This document shows, piece by piece, positions 1-10,180 of a stretch of DNA of 64,000 bases. How positions within the stretch are numbered: the stretch's first letter is position 1; every line of letters starts with the position of its first letter. The notes beneath the pieces are model-generated. The model saw only the letters and a list, made by a program, of their open reading frames with translations. It searched no databases and had not been told where the DNA came from. A program made the position numbers and the translations under genes. Source of the DNA: Triglochin maritima (lineage: Eukaryota > Streptophyta > Magnoliopsida > Alismatales > Juncaginaceae); contig OY821788.1 in assembly GCA_963682175.1 (NCBI GenBank), forward strand, positions 16,820,001 to 16,884,000, given 5' to 3'.

Positions 1-421
1 AAGCCAACGTCTATTCCTTTCTTCAGAGGGATAGACGTCGGCTAATAAAAACAACCGTCGTCTATTCCTAAACCTGGACAAAAAAAATAGCATCCGACGA
101 AATTGTTTTTAGTCATCATCGTCGTGTACATAGAACTGCACCAAATTCGTTCACCTATAAATTTGTTCACAAATACTCACAATTTCATCCACATACATCC
201 ACAATTTCATACAAGCACAAACAAACAAGCATACATGCATAAACACAAACATACAACCATACATGCACAAACATACAAAGCATACACAATTGACATTCAA
301 CACACTTGCAATTAATTCATTCTAAAATTAAGGCGATTATATTAAGGCATAAAGTGTAGGTTTGTAATACAAGTGCACTTGTTAACTAAATTACAAAAAA
401 TACAATTGGCAGGAGAACCTC

Positions 422-1040
422 TTAGTTCGTCAGCATGTTTCTGATGAAATAGCGAGCCCATCGGTCGTGAGTTTCATCGAGCTCCTGTTGCGAGAATGGA
501 TCACTACTTTTTGGGAAAACCTATCAAAAAAATACGAGTGTGTTGAATATTAATAACTAAATATTGAAACTACAATTGAATATACAATTGAATAACGATC
601 TACATTACGTCGGTTAGACATACGTCTTCAGTTGTCACATCGAGGATTTCCTCCATGTATCTCATCACGTAGTAACCGCATTCCGTATTTCCAACCTGCT
701 TCCGGTACTACAAATATTAGAATTCGCTAAATATTTGTTGCTAACTTAATTAACAAAAATGGGATAGAACGTACTCTCATTCCATGCCATGTTATTCCTG
801 ATTTTGTGGTTGTTCTCCTACCACCTAAAGCTCAGTAAACCTTAATTGCCCTGAGTAGCACAAGTTAAAATATCAATCAATAATACTAATAAAAATCCAC
901 GAATTACTTTATTCACGACTAAACGAACTTACATATTTAGAAGTTTCTTTATTGAGTCCCTTGGTTTATTCGACCCCAACGGATCAAACCAATACGCCGA
1001 ATTAGTCGTTGGGCATACAACGACAAGCATCCAATGAGCC
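422..1040 (-). pseudogene. Ulp1/C48-type cysteine protease domain of the CACTA element, in several exons
   Basis: On the minus strand, 1040-920 encodes a segment with the HW catalytic-histidine motif (RAHWMLVVVCP) and ends at a GTAAGT-like donor. Near 860-775 a second piece follows a CAG acceptor. Near 710-600 a third encodes TECGYYVMRYMEE, the catalytic-cysteine box of C48 peptidases. A last exon (about 525-422) encodes a helix ending RYFIRNMLTN and a TAA at 424-422. Plant CACTA elements often carry such a Ulp1-like protein or fusion. The exon chain is inferred by eye, and the second piece has an in-frame stop in the frame I prefer, so this copy is probably not functional. Confidence 0.75.
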
Positions 1041-1109
1041 CTTTGTTATATATATAATTAGAAGTTTATTACAAAATAAAATTTCACTTTGAATTACAAA
1101 GTTTACCTC

Positions 1110-1373
1110 TCATGATAAGGGAGCAGACATATTATGATAAGGGAGCCCTGTGTTCCACCATCTGTAATTTGGGTCGAAACCTTTCTCAAACAAATGATCT
1201 TTCATTTTCCGAAAAGTCAACAATGACATATTATGACACTTATTGCACGGACAATACGCCATGTCGTTGTCTTTCATTTTCTTAGAATGTTTTTTGGCAA
1301 CCTCTAAGAACATATTCACTCCATTCTCATACTCAAAACTCTATCTGTTTGAAACAATCCACTCTCGATCCAT
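1110..1373 (-). pseudogene. CACTA transposase-associated domain (N-terminal), with premature stop
   Basis: From a minus-strand ATG at 1373 the frame reads MDREWIVSNR and then meets a TAG at 1343-1341. It continues in the same frame with an EYENGV-like stretch, a helix, then CPCNKC...HL..GF...Y..W, the cysteine-containing signature of the plant transposase-associated domain (Transpos_assoc, PF13963 type). This domain is the normal start of En/Spm transposases. Here the frame ends at 1110 and the next recognisable coding block is the C-terminal protease (1040), so about the whole catalytic transposase is missing. The early stop would restrict translation to an internal ATG at 1319. Confidence 0.8.
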
Positions 1374-1559
1374 TTCAATCTAAACAGAGGCAAAAATGAT
1401 AGTTATTATTGTAGAAAATAAATAAAATTTCAATTTAAAAGAATGTGTTCGTAGATGAGAAGATTCAGAGACATTAAGATGAGAAAAGAATGACTCAGAG
1501 GAGAAGAGATGAAGTCCTTAATCTAGCGTGGAATAAGGAAGGTTAGAAATCTAACTAAA

Positions 1560-1990
1560 CAATCAAGCCAAAACAAACCTAAAGTCCACTATAGGTCCTT
1601 AGTAATAGACGACGCCTAACTTCGAGGTCCCACCGAGGACCACTAGTCTGTAGGAAATCAAGAACCCGGAGGTCCCTAATATCTCAGGGAGACTAGATGG
1701 GCAACGACGTTCAGGCCGAAACGGTCTTAAACATCGAGGACCACTAATCTATAGGAAATCAAGAACCCGGAGGTTCTTAAAATCTCAGGGAGACTAGATG
1801 GGCAACGACATTCAGGCCATAACGGTCTTAAACGGTTTCCTCTCCTTAATGCGTCCGAAAATCCTAGGGGCCAACGTCTAATTGATTTTATTAAGGTTCT
1901 TTTATTAAGTGGTTTCTGGGCCAAGGAAAGGGTGATGAAATCCCCCACCTCATCTCCTATAGGTGACTGCCCCCTAATGGTTTTTCATAC
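1560..1990 (-). repeat. Athila-leader-like DNA inside the CACTA element, with a 101-bp tandem duplication
   Basis: This stretch resembles, in reverse orientation, the 5' leader of the Athila-like elements (compare 5630-5800 and 9690-9850 on the plus strand, and 57540-57780 on the minus strand): the shared blocks are the gggggatttcatcaccc-type motif and the ggccaacgtct region. Inside it two near-identical copies lie head to tail, 1634-1734 and 1735-1835 (period 101 bp). Its presence between CACTA coding remnants and the CACTA 5' region suggests either a nested insertion or capture of retroelement sequence. No coding potential is visible. Confidence 0.55.
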
Positions 1991-2990
1991 CTTAATCTAA
2001 CAAACAACACACCAAACAAACACTCACCTCACTCTTGTTCCAATGCAAGTCCTACTAACTAATGCGTGCTTTCTAATGAATGATGAGTGAAAGATAGTAC
2101 GTACCTTACGCCAGCAATCTACGACAGAAATCGTAAATAATAGAAAAATACAATGCATGCAATTCCAATATGATGATTGACTTAGCAAATATTGTCTAAT
2201 CTTTTGCTTTGGGTTATTAAAGGCCAAGTTGTTTAAGGGGGGCAATGAGTTATTATCATAATATTAAAAATTCAAAAATTAAGGCAATAAACATTTAAAA
2301 TATTAAAAGCAAGTATTAAAAATAATTACTTGAATTGACATAAAAACATTTTAAACACAAACTATCATGTTATTAATAATAATTGGGAATAAAATTTTAT
2401 TGAAATTTTGGCAGAACCTCCACTTAAAATTTGATATGTAAAATTCTTCAAATCCTGAAATCAACAAGAAAAATGTATATCTAGTTATCTACTCACATTC
2501 ACATCATGTATTTCTCTACTCAATCCAAACCAAATTCTTAACATAATCCAAACCAAATCAATCCAATGAAAACAAAGTTTGGTTAAATCATCCAACCAAC
2601 CCAACTCAATCCAATGAAGTTGTTTATCAAATATCAACAAATATAACACACACATAACGTCAAGAGTGTACATCCACATCAAGACCATACAACTCATGCC
2701 ATTACACATCATCAATCCATAATTTTGATTTCTTTTTTTCTACTTTGGAAACCATTTGCTACACACCAACAAATTGAATCATTAAATAACTTGGAAAATA
2801 AAAGGAATTCTAAATGTTGATATTTGCATCAATACACTTAGATTATCACATTAACCAATAATGATTATCACATTAACCAATATTTGCATCAATACGTTAT
2901 TATTGTGAACTAATCCTAATTTGGCGTTGGATTCTTGGTCTAAACTAATCCTAAATTAAGGATCTAAAATTGAGCACGAACCAGAGGAGG
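1991..2990. other. AT-rich CACTA interior, no recognisable gene
   Basis: A very AT-rich interval with short ORFs only. A short phrase (attatcacattaaccaat) is repeated around 2835-2880. I see no domain or promoter signature; it is probably the intron/5' untranslated part of the CACTA element. Confidence 0.4.
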
Positions 2991-3330
2991 GAAAAGTTGT
3001 GATGCCGGAGGAGGTCTTTGTGGTTCCCGAAGACGTCGCGGAGGAGACGGCTGTAAACGACACGAGGAAGCTACATGCGGAGGAGGCTAAGTTAGAAAGA
3101 ATATGTGGAGAAAGACGAACTTAAAACAACCAAAAACGAACTTAAAACCTACATGTGGAGAGAGACGGAGGAAGACGGAGGAAGAAGGAGAAGAGGGCCG
3201 GAGAAGTGGAGGAGAGCTTGGGAGCTCGCTGCGGTGCCGGAGACGGTGCGGATCGGTCGGAGGATGGTCGCGGAGGAGAGTTCGATCGCGGGACGGCTAG
3301 GGTTTGGGTGGGTTTCGACTGAAATGAATG
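2991..3330. other. GC-rich block beside the CACTA 5' end
   Basis: A sharp rise in GC content with purine-rich gga/gag runs. Overlapping ORFs on both strands are compositionally driven (R/E/G-rich) and mutually exclusive, so I do not call a gene. In plant CACTA elements a GC-rich promoter/first exon commonly lies just inside the subterminal repeats, which fits the position; this is inference. Confidence 0.35.
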
Positions 3331-3359
3331 AAAGAAAATGCGTCTGTCCGATTTCTTTA

Positions 3360-3707
3360 AGACATATATACGTCGGATGTTCCATAACACCGACGTCTAT
3401 ACCTCGACGTCTATATGGTTGGAGTATAGACGTCGGTCTTACATTAAGTCCGACGTCTATAGGCCGACGTCTATACCCTATAGACGTCGGATTCAAAAAG
3501 TACTAAACCACCGACGTCTATAGGTCAACGTCTATACACTATAGACGTCGGCTAAACGTGTTATTCCCACACCCGACGTCTATAGTGTCACATAGACGTC
3601 GTCTGCCATGACGACCGACGTCTATTCGGTCCTCTCCACACCAGACGTCGGTGGTTGTAACGGCCGACGTCTATTTGGCTACGAGTAAAGCCAATTCTGC
3701 ACTAGTG
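3360..3707 (-). repeat. CACTA subterminal repeat array and terminal inverted repeat
   Basis: At least 13 GACGTC cores occur in about 330 bp, nearly all as CCGACGTCTATA or its complement TATAGACGTCGG, in both orientations and often back to back (for example near 3459-3490). Such short inverted repeats next to CACTA termini are the expected binding sites of the element-encoded TNPA-like protein in En/Spm. The array ends at CACTAGTG (3700-3707), itself palindromic. Confidence 0.8.
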
Positions 3708-4311
3708 CCACATGAATGACTGGGAACTGGACCAGATGTAGACACGTGAGGTGCACCTTGTTGGTTTTGGAGCTCAATGCAATCCATACGGCGCATTAAG
3801 GCCGCCATGCGCGCCTCGGTGGTCGTAGTTGTATCGATAGCAAATGGGGTACCTGATCTAGTCGAGTTTGCATTTGCGATCCTCGCTCCTGTGCTAGATG
3901 AGGCTGGTGGTTCCCTCACACTCTCCCACTACATGGTTTTCTCAGCAAGGTCTTCTAGGAAAGCCCATGCCTCCCTTTCATCCTTTCCTAAGAACTCTCC
4001 TTGACACATGGATTCATGGAGCGTTCGGGACGGGATGTGAAGACCATCGTAGACAATCTGACAAAGGCACCGCAACTCGATGCCATGGTGAGGGCATGAG
4101 GATAGTAGCTCCTTGAACCTCTCTAAATATGCATGAAATGTTTCAGTCTCAAGTTGATAGAACGAATTGATTTCGTTCCACAATTTTTGAGTCCGATGAT
4201 TTGGAAAGTACTTTTTGAGGAATGTAGACTGAAACTCATCCCAAGTCCTAAAGGCATTCACCTGGTTGCTGTACAACAACTTCTTCGTGTCATTCTTCAG
4301 CGCAAAGGGGA
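3708..4311 (-). pseudogene. Athila-like gag fragment, minus strand, cut by the CACTA insertion
   Basis: The minus strand encodes the Retrotrans_gag-type segment NAFRTWDEFQSTFLKKYFPN ... FYQLETETFHAYLERFKELL ... PSRTLHESMCQGEF, closely matching the gag at 10181-10990, then a PVPSHSC stretch where the zinc knuckle should start. The match stops exactly at the CACTA terminus (3707), so the transposon landed in the knuckle codons. At 4311 the sequence changes abruptly to plus-strand LTR DNA, an inverted junction between two retroelement pieces. A frame shift separates the conserved domain from the C-terminal part. Confidence 0.8.
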
Positions 4312-5051
4312 AATAAAAAATGTTTTGTTAGTTTCTTTGTTGTTCCTTTTAATTCTTGCATGCTTAGTTAACTTTGTTTGTTTTAATCTTCCTAGAATTA
4401 ATTAGCATGTTTTCTTTCTTTAATATGAATGTTAGATTAATAATGTGTGAGTAGTTCCATCCCCCTTTGCGTGTGGAGTTGATGTTTATACATGTCATGT
4501 AGAATGGAATGAATGCTAAATGTTGTTGTATGTAAGAAATGTGAGTCTGCTTGTTTGAATTAAAGAGAATACGTAACTTGATGGTTTCTACCATAATCTT
4601 TCAGTACATTCCATGCTCATTTAGGTTCTTAATAACAACCTTGTTCATGCTAATATTAATCACTTAGGGTAGTGATTTGGATGATAGGCCTTGCCATTAG
4701 CTACTTCTTATGTATAACAACACTACCTACATTTGTGCTCTATTGAATGCATTCATCACCACTTATTTCATGTGTACACACGCTCCACCCCTTAGGGGTT
4801 TTCCACTCCTGATTTTTAGTTTACTTTTATCAGTCACTTAGTCTAGTTTTATTTCTTCTCATGCTTTCATCTTCTTTGTTTGTTTCGTTCTAGTATAACA
4901 TAGTTAGTTTAGTTCAATCAATCACCTTCTCCCCTCTTTTCCGACTCCATTTCTGAAGAACCAAAGTTGACACACCTCCTCATGGACACGGCCCATATTT
5001 GCCACGTCTTTACCGATGTTTTGCACTAGCGGTAATATAAACGATCAATCA
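4312..5051 (+). repeat. Athila-like 5' LTR, truncated at its 5' side
   Basis: This matches the 3' half of the LTRs at 7763-9104 and 14872-16247 (shared blocks such as gtgtgagtag..atccccctttg and cactccaccccttaggggttttcc). It ends in CA just before a primer-binding site at 5058. The beginning of the LTR is missing, replaced by minus-strand gag at 4311. Confidence 0.75.
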
Positions 5052-5057
5052 AGTTTT

Positions 5058-5075
5058 TGGCGCCGTTACCGGGGA
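5058..5075 (+). promoter_or_regulatory. Primer-binding site, tRNA-Asp type
   Basis: TGGCGCCGTTACCGGGGA differs by one base from the complement of the plant tRNA-Asp 3' end (TGGCGCCGTTGCCGGGGA), the primer of Athila/Tat-type Ty3/gypsy elements. It sits 6 bp after the LTR end. Confidence 0.85.
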
Positions 5076-6530
5076 GCTGCTCTGTCTAGACTTTGGTTTG
5101 GACGATTCGAGTTATTTTAGCTTTTTTCTTGTAGCTTTACTTTATTTCAGGAGGCTCTAAAGATCAAGAGACGTGACCAGGAGAAGTTTGAACGGGTAAC
5201 AAAGGTGAACAAACCGCCAATAAGCGGTGGTGGACCGCCAACTGGCGGCTTGGTGAACTCAATTTTCCCTCTAATTTTTCTGGTTCTTCCTACATTCACT
5301 AGGTCATATGGGTGGCTCAATTTCGAATGTTCTGACTTGTAATTTGCTCCCAGATTAACAATCAATCCCCTGTAATCAACTTGACCACAAAAATCCAAAG
5401 CAAAAGATTAGGCATTCTGACTTGTTTAGGTCGTGCATCATATACTTGACTTAGGCACGTAGTTTGTATTTTCTTTTAGCTTTACTTTCAGTTGTTGGGT
5501 GCTGGCGTGAGGTACTCACTTCCTACTCTCATTGATGCATTTTGTATGACCATGCATTAGTTAGTAGGAATTGCATTGCTACAAGAGTGAGGTGAGCGTT
5601 TGTTTAGAGAGTTGATTGCTAGATTAGGACTCAAAATGCTACTAAGGAGGGGTTGTCCCAAATAAGATAAGGTGGGGGATTTCATCACCCATTGCTTTGC
5701 CCCAAAAATCACTCTTGATGAAAGCCTTAATTCTAAAAGCAAGTAGACATTGGCCCTAAGGATTTCAGATGCACTAGGAGAGTGATCGAGTTGAGACCGT
5801 CATGAGTTGATCTGCATTGCCTTCCTTGTCGATAGTAGGAGGTACTGGATATTCGGATCTGGTATCACTTGCTGGGTATTTTGGCCTTCATTGTAGGGAG
5901 GTGAGGCATGTTGAGACTAGTGATCTCGAAGTTAGGCGTCATCTAGCCTAAGAACCTATAGCCATAATTTGTTTGCGCCTTGTTTGCTTGTGTGCTTCTA
6001 CCTTCTCCCATTACGCATGCTAGCTCTAGGGATTCTTCCTTTCTCATCTGAGTCTTCTCCTCCTCTATATTCTTCCTTATAGTCTCCTCCTCTGATTACT
6101 CCTTCTGTTGTGTGTTGTTGTAGAGTCGAGTTGGGCGTTTTATGCGAGGTTGGGCTTGTTCTGGTGAGAGCGCTCGACTTGAGGGAGTGCATTTTTCTGA
6201 GATGGACGGTCCAGGTGATCGCCCATCTCCTCCTTGAGCTGCTTTGAAGCGTGAGGTCGAGTTGTCTAATGGATATGGCGGAGACCAGGGTCCATACATG
6301 GATTACCTTGGTCACATCTCCCACCACCACGTAGACCTCCTTCTCCTCCTCCTCCTTCGACTCAAGAGGAAGAGGGATTCAGTCAGGATCGAGTTCTTGG
6401 TGCACCACCACCTTTAGCTTGAGGGGATAGATCGATGACTTTGTGGGAGTGGACCCATCTTGTTCGGGCCGCACAACCTTCTTGTATAGTTTCTTCCACT
6501 AGGTCGTGGGAACAACTACGAACTTAAACC
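5076..6530 (+). other. Athila-like 5' leader, noncoding
   Basis: This is colinear with the leader of the next element (9129-10180): shared blocks include the gaccgccaactggcgg palindrome near 5222-5246, cagattaacaatcaatc, the gggggatttcatcaccc motif and the gttaggcgtc..ctagc..aggacctatag block. No conserved ORF was found. Stop-rich ORFs on the minus strand (5998-6330) are not supported. Confidence 0.6.
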
Positions 6531-6537
6531 TCAATAT

Positions 6538-7757
6538 GTGAGCATGCTTCCTACCTTCACTGCTAATAAGGAGGATCTGTATATTTTTATATGTGAATTC
6601 GAGGAGGTATGTTCCATGTTCAAGCTTCAACAACTTGACAAGGATTTAGTCCGATTGAGGATGATTTCTTACGCGTTCAAGGATAACGCGAAGAATTGGA
6701 TGTACAGCCTCCCGGTGAGCTCTATTCGGTCTTGAGATGACTTTGTGACAGTTTTTCTGAAGAGATTTCCCCCCAAGGAAAAATCAATAGTTACGACACC
6801 AAATACATCAAATGTATCATATTGAGACCGAATCTTTTAATGCTTTCTTTGAGAGATTCAAGGACCTTCTCAAATAGTGCCATCATCATGAACTTGAGCT
6901 ATGACAACTGTGCGAGATTATTTATGAGGGCCTCAACTACAACACCCACACATTGTTGGAGTCAATGTATCCTGGTGATTTCCAAATGAACCCATCGATG
7001 AGGCATGGGACACTTTTGAATTGATGGTTGAACACACCTTTGAGGGGGACACCATGAGAGCCACCAACCTCCATGTCTTCTGGTCGAGCTGGATCATATC
7101 AAGTTGAATAAACTATCGCGTCTGAGGCAAAATTGGCTGCTCTTATGTGTAGGATTAAGAATTTAGAGTTGGACCGAGCTCCTATAACTCAGGTTGCTGC
7201 TCACGCATGTAGTAGGTGTGGACTTACGGGACAAGATGACTTGGAATGTGCTCACGCTCCAAGGGATACTGAGCATGCAAATGCGATGTATCAACAGAGG
7301 CCCCATAATGATCCGTAGAGTCATTGCTACAACCCAGGATGGTGTGACCACCCTAACTTCTCTTGGGGGCGTATTGGGGGTCACGGTCAGAGCTCGCACG
7401 CTCAACCTCAACGTCCATCTCCACCTTATCACCTTCCACGCCCATCGGCGACCTACCAACCCCCACATCAATGGTCTCAGCACCATAATTACCAACCACC
7501 TCAGGCCTCATCGTCGGGTTATTCTAACCAAACTCCACTACCCCATCAGGTTGACCCAAAGGACCCCTTTAGTGATCCGACCCTTCAAGCTTTCATGTAG
7601 AGCATGCAAAGTACAGTCAAAGCTTTGGAAATGCATGTTAGCCCATTGGCTCATCAATTCCATGAACGCGAGAAGGGTCAGTAACCATGTCAACCTGTGG
7701 TAAATTCCAGGGGTCAACCTTCTCATGCTAGGCAGAATGTGCACAGTGTTGAAAATG
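6538..7757 (+). pseudogene. Athila-like gag, decayed
   Basis: Plus-strand fragments in different frames encode the gag core (CEFEEVCSMFKLQQLDKDLV, then a QLETE-like region at 6780-6900) and the knuckle region CSRCGLTGQDDLEC, which keeps the cysteines but has Q where the histidine of CX2CX4HX4C should be. The C-terminal SLQTLEMQ-type coiled segment appears near 7600-7650 in a shifted frame. Multiple stops and frameshifts make it a pseudogene. It is interrupted at 7762/7763 by the LTR of the next element. Confidence 0.75.
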
Positions 7758-7762
7758 ACCCT

Positions 7763-9104
7763 TGATTGACATCATTTCATGCTTACATTTGTATCTTATA
7801 TCCATTATCTTCCACCTAAATAATGCTACGTGACGAGTTTTATGTTAAAATTTCAGAAATAAATAGGTTTGAAGAGAAGAGGCATAAAAATGACCTAAAA
7901 GCATGAAAAAGGACCGAGTTGAGAGACTGAAGGGCTAAGATGCAAGGTCGAAGGACCTGAATGTAAGATCGAAGGACCAATGAGCAAACAAGAATACTTC
8001 ACACCATCATGGGGAGTATTTTGGCAATTCTATTCGGGTCGGAGCTCCAGCAAGCGATGTAGATGCATCAAAGACCAATAAAAACATCCAGAAATGCCCA
8101 CACGAAACAATGCCGGATCCAAACAATATAGACCGCCAATTGGCGGTCCAAGACCGCTGATTGGCAGTCTGTTTTGATCCGGATCTGCTAAGATTTCGTA
8201 GGGTCTTATATTAGTGTGTATATTTAGTCTATTTCTGGTATTTGTTTAGTCCCATACTGGGGGATTGTCCCAGATTACCTTTTTCTATGGCTATAAATAG
8301 AACTCTTCACCTTCTATTGTAATCACCCATTGCTTGGTGGCATTCTCTCTACATGGAGTAAGCCTTGGAGCAAAATCTCAAGGTGGAGAAGAATGTTGCT
8401 AGTGATGTGAGTCATTTAATAAAATAATTTTTCCATTAGTCTTATTTCTTTGATGGTAGTCTAAAGTAGTTAGAATATTTCCTTTGTTCTTTAGGTAAAT
8501 TGTTAGAATAATGTGTAGTGAGTAGCTCAATCCCCCTTTGGGGTGGAGATGATGTTCATACATGCATGAAAGAATGGAAATGAATGCTATATTTTGATCG
8601 TGTTGATAAATGTGAATGTATGCTTGCTTGTTAGAGTGGAATACTACACTTGATGGGTTTTGCCACACATCTTAGACACCACTCATGCTTGTTTGGGTTC
8701 TGAAATAACCAGCTTGTGTCTATGAATGTTAATCAACTAGGTTAGTGAATGAATTGATAGGTTTTGCCATAACCTTTAGACACTTCCTATGCATGAAAAC
8801 ACTACCTACATTTGTGCCTATAGAATGCATTCTTCACCATCTTTTACATGTGTGCACACACTCCACCCCTTAGGGGTTTTCCATTTCTGATTTCCAGATT
8901 TCAATTTCCCTCACTTTCGTTTTCCTTGTTTGATGCTTACTCGTTTAGTGTAGTTAGTATAGTTTAGTGTAATCACAACTTCTTCCCCTCTTTTCCCACT
9001 TGCCTTCGAACAAACCAGAGTCTACACACCTCCTTATGGATCGACCCATATTTTCCACCGCTTCAACATGGTCGTCCACTTGCGGTATTTAAAATGATTA
9101 AACA
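7763..9104 (+). repeat. 5' LTR of the Athila-like element
   Basis: Begins TGATTGACATC and ends TTAAACA, 1,342 bp, matched along its length by 14872-16247. It contains a perfect 18-bp palindrome GACCGCCAATTGGCGGTC at 8131-8148 with a second, diverged copy beside it, and a TATAAATA-type box at 8292 (ggctataaatag) that is the likely promoter. Confidence 0.85.
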
Positions 9105-9110
9105 AGATTT

Positions 9111-9128
9111 TGGCGCCGTTCCAGGGGA
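9111..9128 (+). promoter_or_regulatory. Primer-binding site, tRNA-Asp type (degenerate)
   Basis: TGGCGCCGTTCCAGGGGA, two mismatches from the complement of the plant tRNA-Asp 3' end, placed 6 bp after the LTR end like the site at 5058. Confidence 0.8.
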
Positions 9129-10180
9129 GGTGCTAGTCAAGACTCTGGTTTAGACGATTCACGTGGATTTATTTTGTGTTTTGTAGTTTTCTTTGTTTCA
9201 GGAGACTCACATTGGGAAGGGGAAGCATTTGGTGATGTTTGGAGGCGATCTGTGACTACAAGACCGCCAATCAGCGGCCTGAGACCGCCAACTGGCGGTC
9301 TGGTAATCTCCTTTCACCTTTTTATTTCTGTGGAGTGTTGCTATAACTGAAGTAGAAATCTGGGGATCAATTTGGCATGTTTTGACTTTTAGTTTGCTCC
9401 CAGATCAATAATCAATCTCCCTTTAAGCAACTTGGACCTTAAAACCCAAAGCAAAAGATTAGGCATTCTTTCTTGTTTAGGTCATGCATTATGTACTCGA
9501 TTTAGGCACGTAGATTGTCTTTTCTTTTAGCTTTACTTTCAATTGCTGAGTGTTAGCGTGAGGCACGCATTTCCTACTCTCATCCATGCATTTCGTATGA
9601 ACATGCATTAGTTAGTAGGAAGTGCATTGCAACAAGTGTGAGTTGAGCGTTTGTTTGGAGAGTTGATTGTTAGATTAGGACTCCAAAACGGTACTAAGGA
9701 GGGGCTGTCCCATAGAAGATAAGGTGGGGGATTTCATCACCCTTTCCTTCGCCCCAAAAACCACACTAATCAAGAGCCTAATTTTAAAATCAACTAGACA
9801 TTGGCCTTAAGGATTTCGGGCGCATTAGCAGAGTGATCCGGTCATGACCGGCATGGCCTGATTGGCGTTGCCCACTCTGTCGATAGTAGGAGAGATGAGA
9901 TCTCCGGATCTTGACTCACTTGCTGGGCTTTGTGGTCCTTGTCGTAGGGAGGTGAGGCGTGTTGAGGCCGTGTGACCTCGCAGTTAGGCGTCGTCTAGCT
10001 GTAAGGACCTATAGCGACCTTAGGACTGTTTGAGCCTTGTTTGATTGTGTGCTTCTACCTGTACCCACCCACCGTAGCATAAGGACTTCTTCCCTTCTCT
10101 CATGAGTCATTCCCTCTCTTCTGTGTCCCTTCGTCCTCTCCTTTACGCACATTCTTTGTTTAAAAAAAAGGTTTTGCTTT
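9129..10180 (+). other. Athila-like 5' leader
   Basis: Noncoding leader with two back-to-back copies of the gaccgcca-type palindrome (about 9262-9300), matching a motif in the LTR. The gtgggggatttcatcaccc block is near 9725. No ORF with family support was found. Confidence 0.6.

Larger units (their letters stand above)
1..3707 (-). mobile_element. CACTA (En/Spm-type) DNA transposon, internally deleted, left end outside window
   Basis: The right end at 3700-3707 carries the terminal motif that reads CACTAGTGCAGAATTGGC on the minus strand, followed inward by a dense array of CCGACGTCTATA / TATAGACGTCGG subterminal repeats. The same subterminal motif recurs at 1-65, so the other end must lie at or just beyond the window start. 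Coding remnants between them are on the minus strand: a transposase-associated N-terminal domain (near 1110-1373) and a C48/Ulp1-like protease (422-1040). These normally sit at opposite ends of a much longer CACTA coding region, so the catalytic transposase between them is deleted. The element interrupts a minus-strand Athila-like gag at the zinc-knuckle codons. Confidence 0.85.

Noticed and set aside
3103..3506. Arg/Gly/Glu-rich ORFs in the CACTA 5' region
   Set aside because: Overlapping frames on both strands through GC-rich and GACGTC repeat DNA; not a conserved protein.
5058..5075. Possible tRNA genes at tRNA-like sequences (5058, 9111, 29338, 45152)
   Set aside because: Only 12-18 bases complementary to tRNA 3' ends, next to LTR or leader ends; they are primer-binding sites, and no cloverleaf is present.
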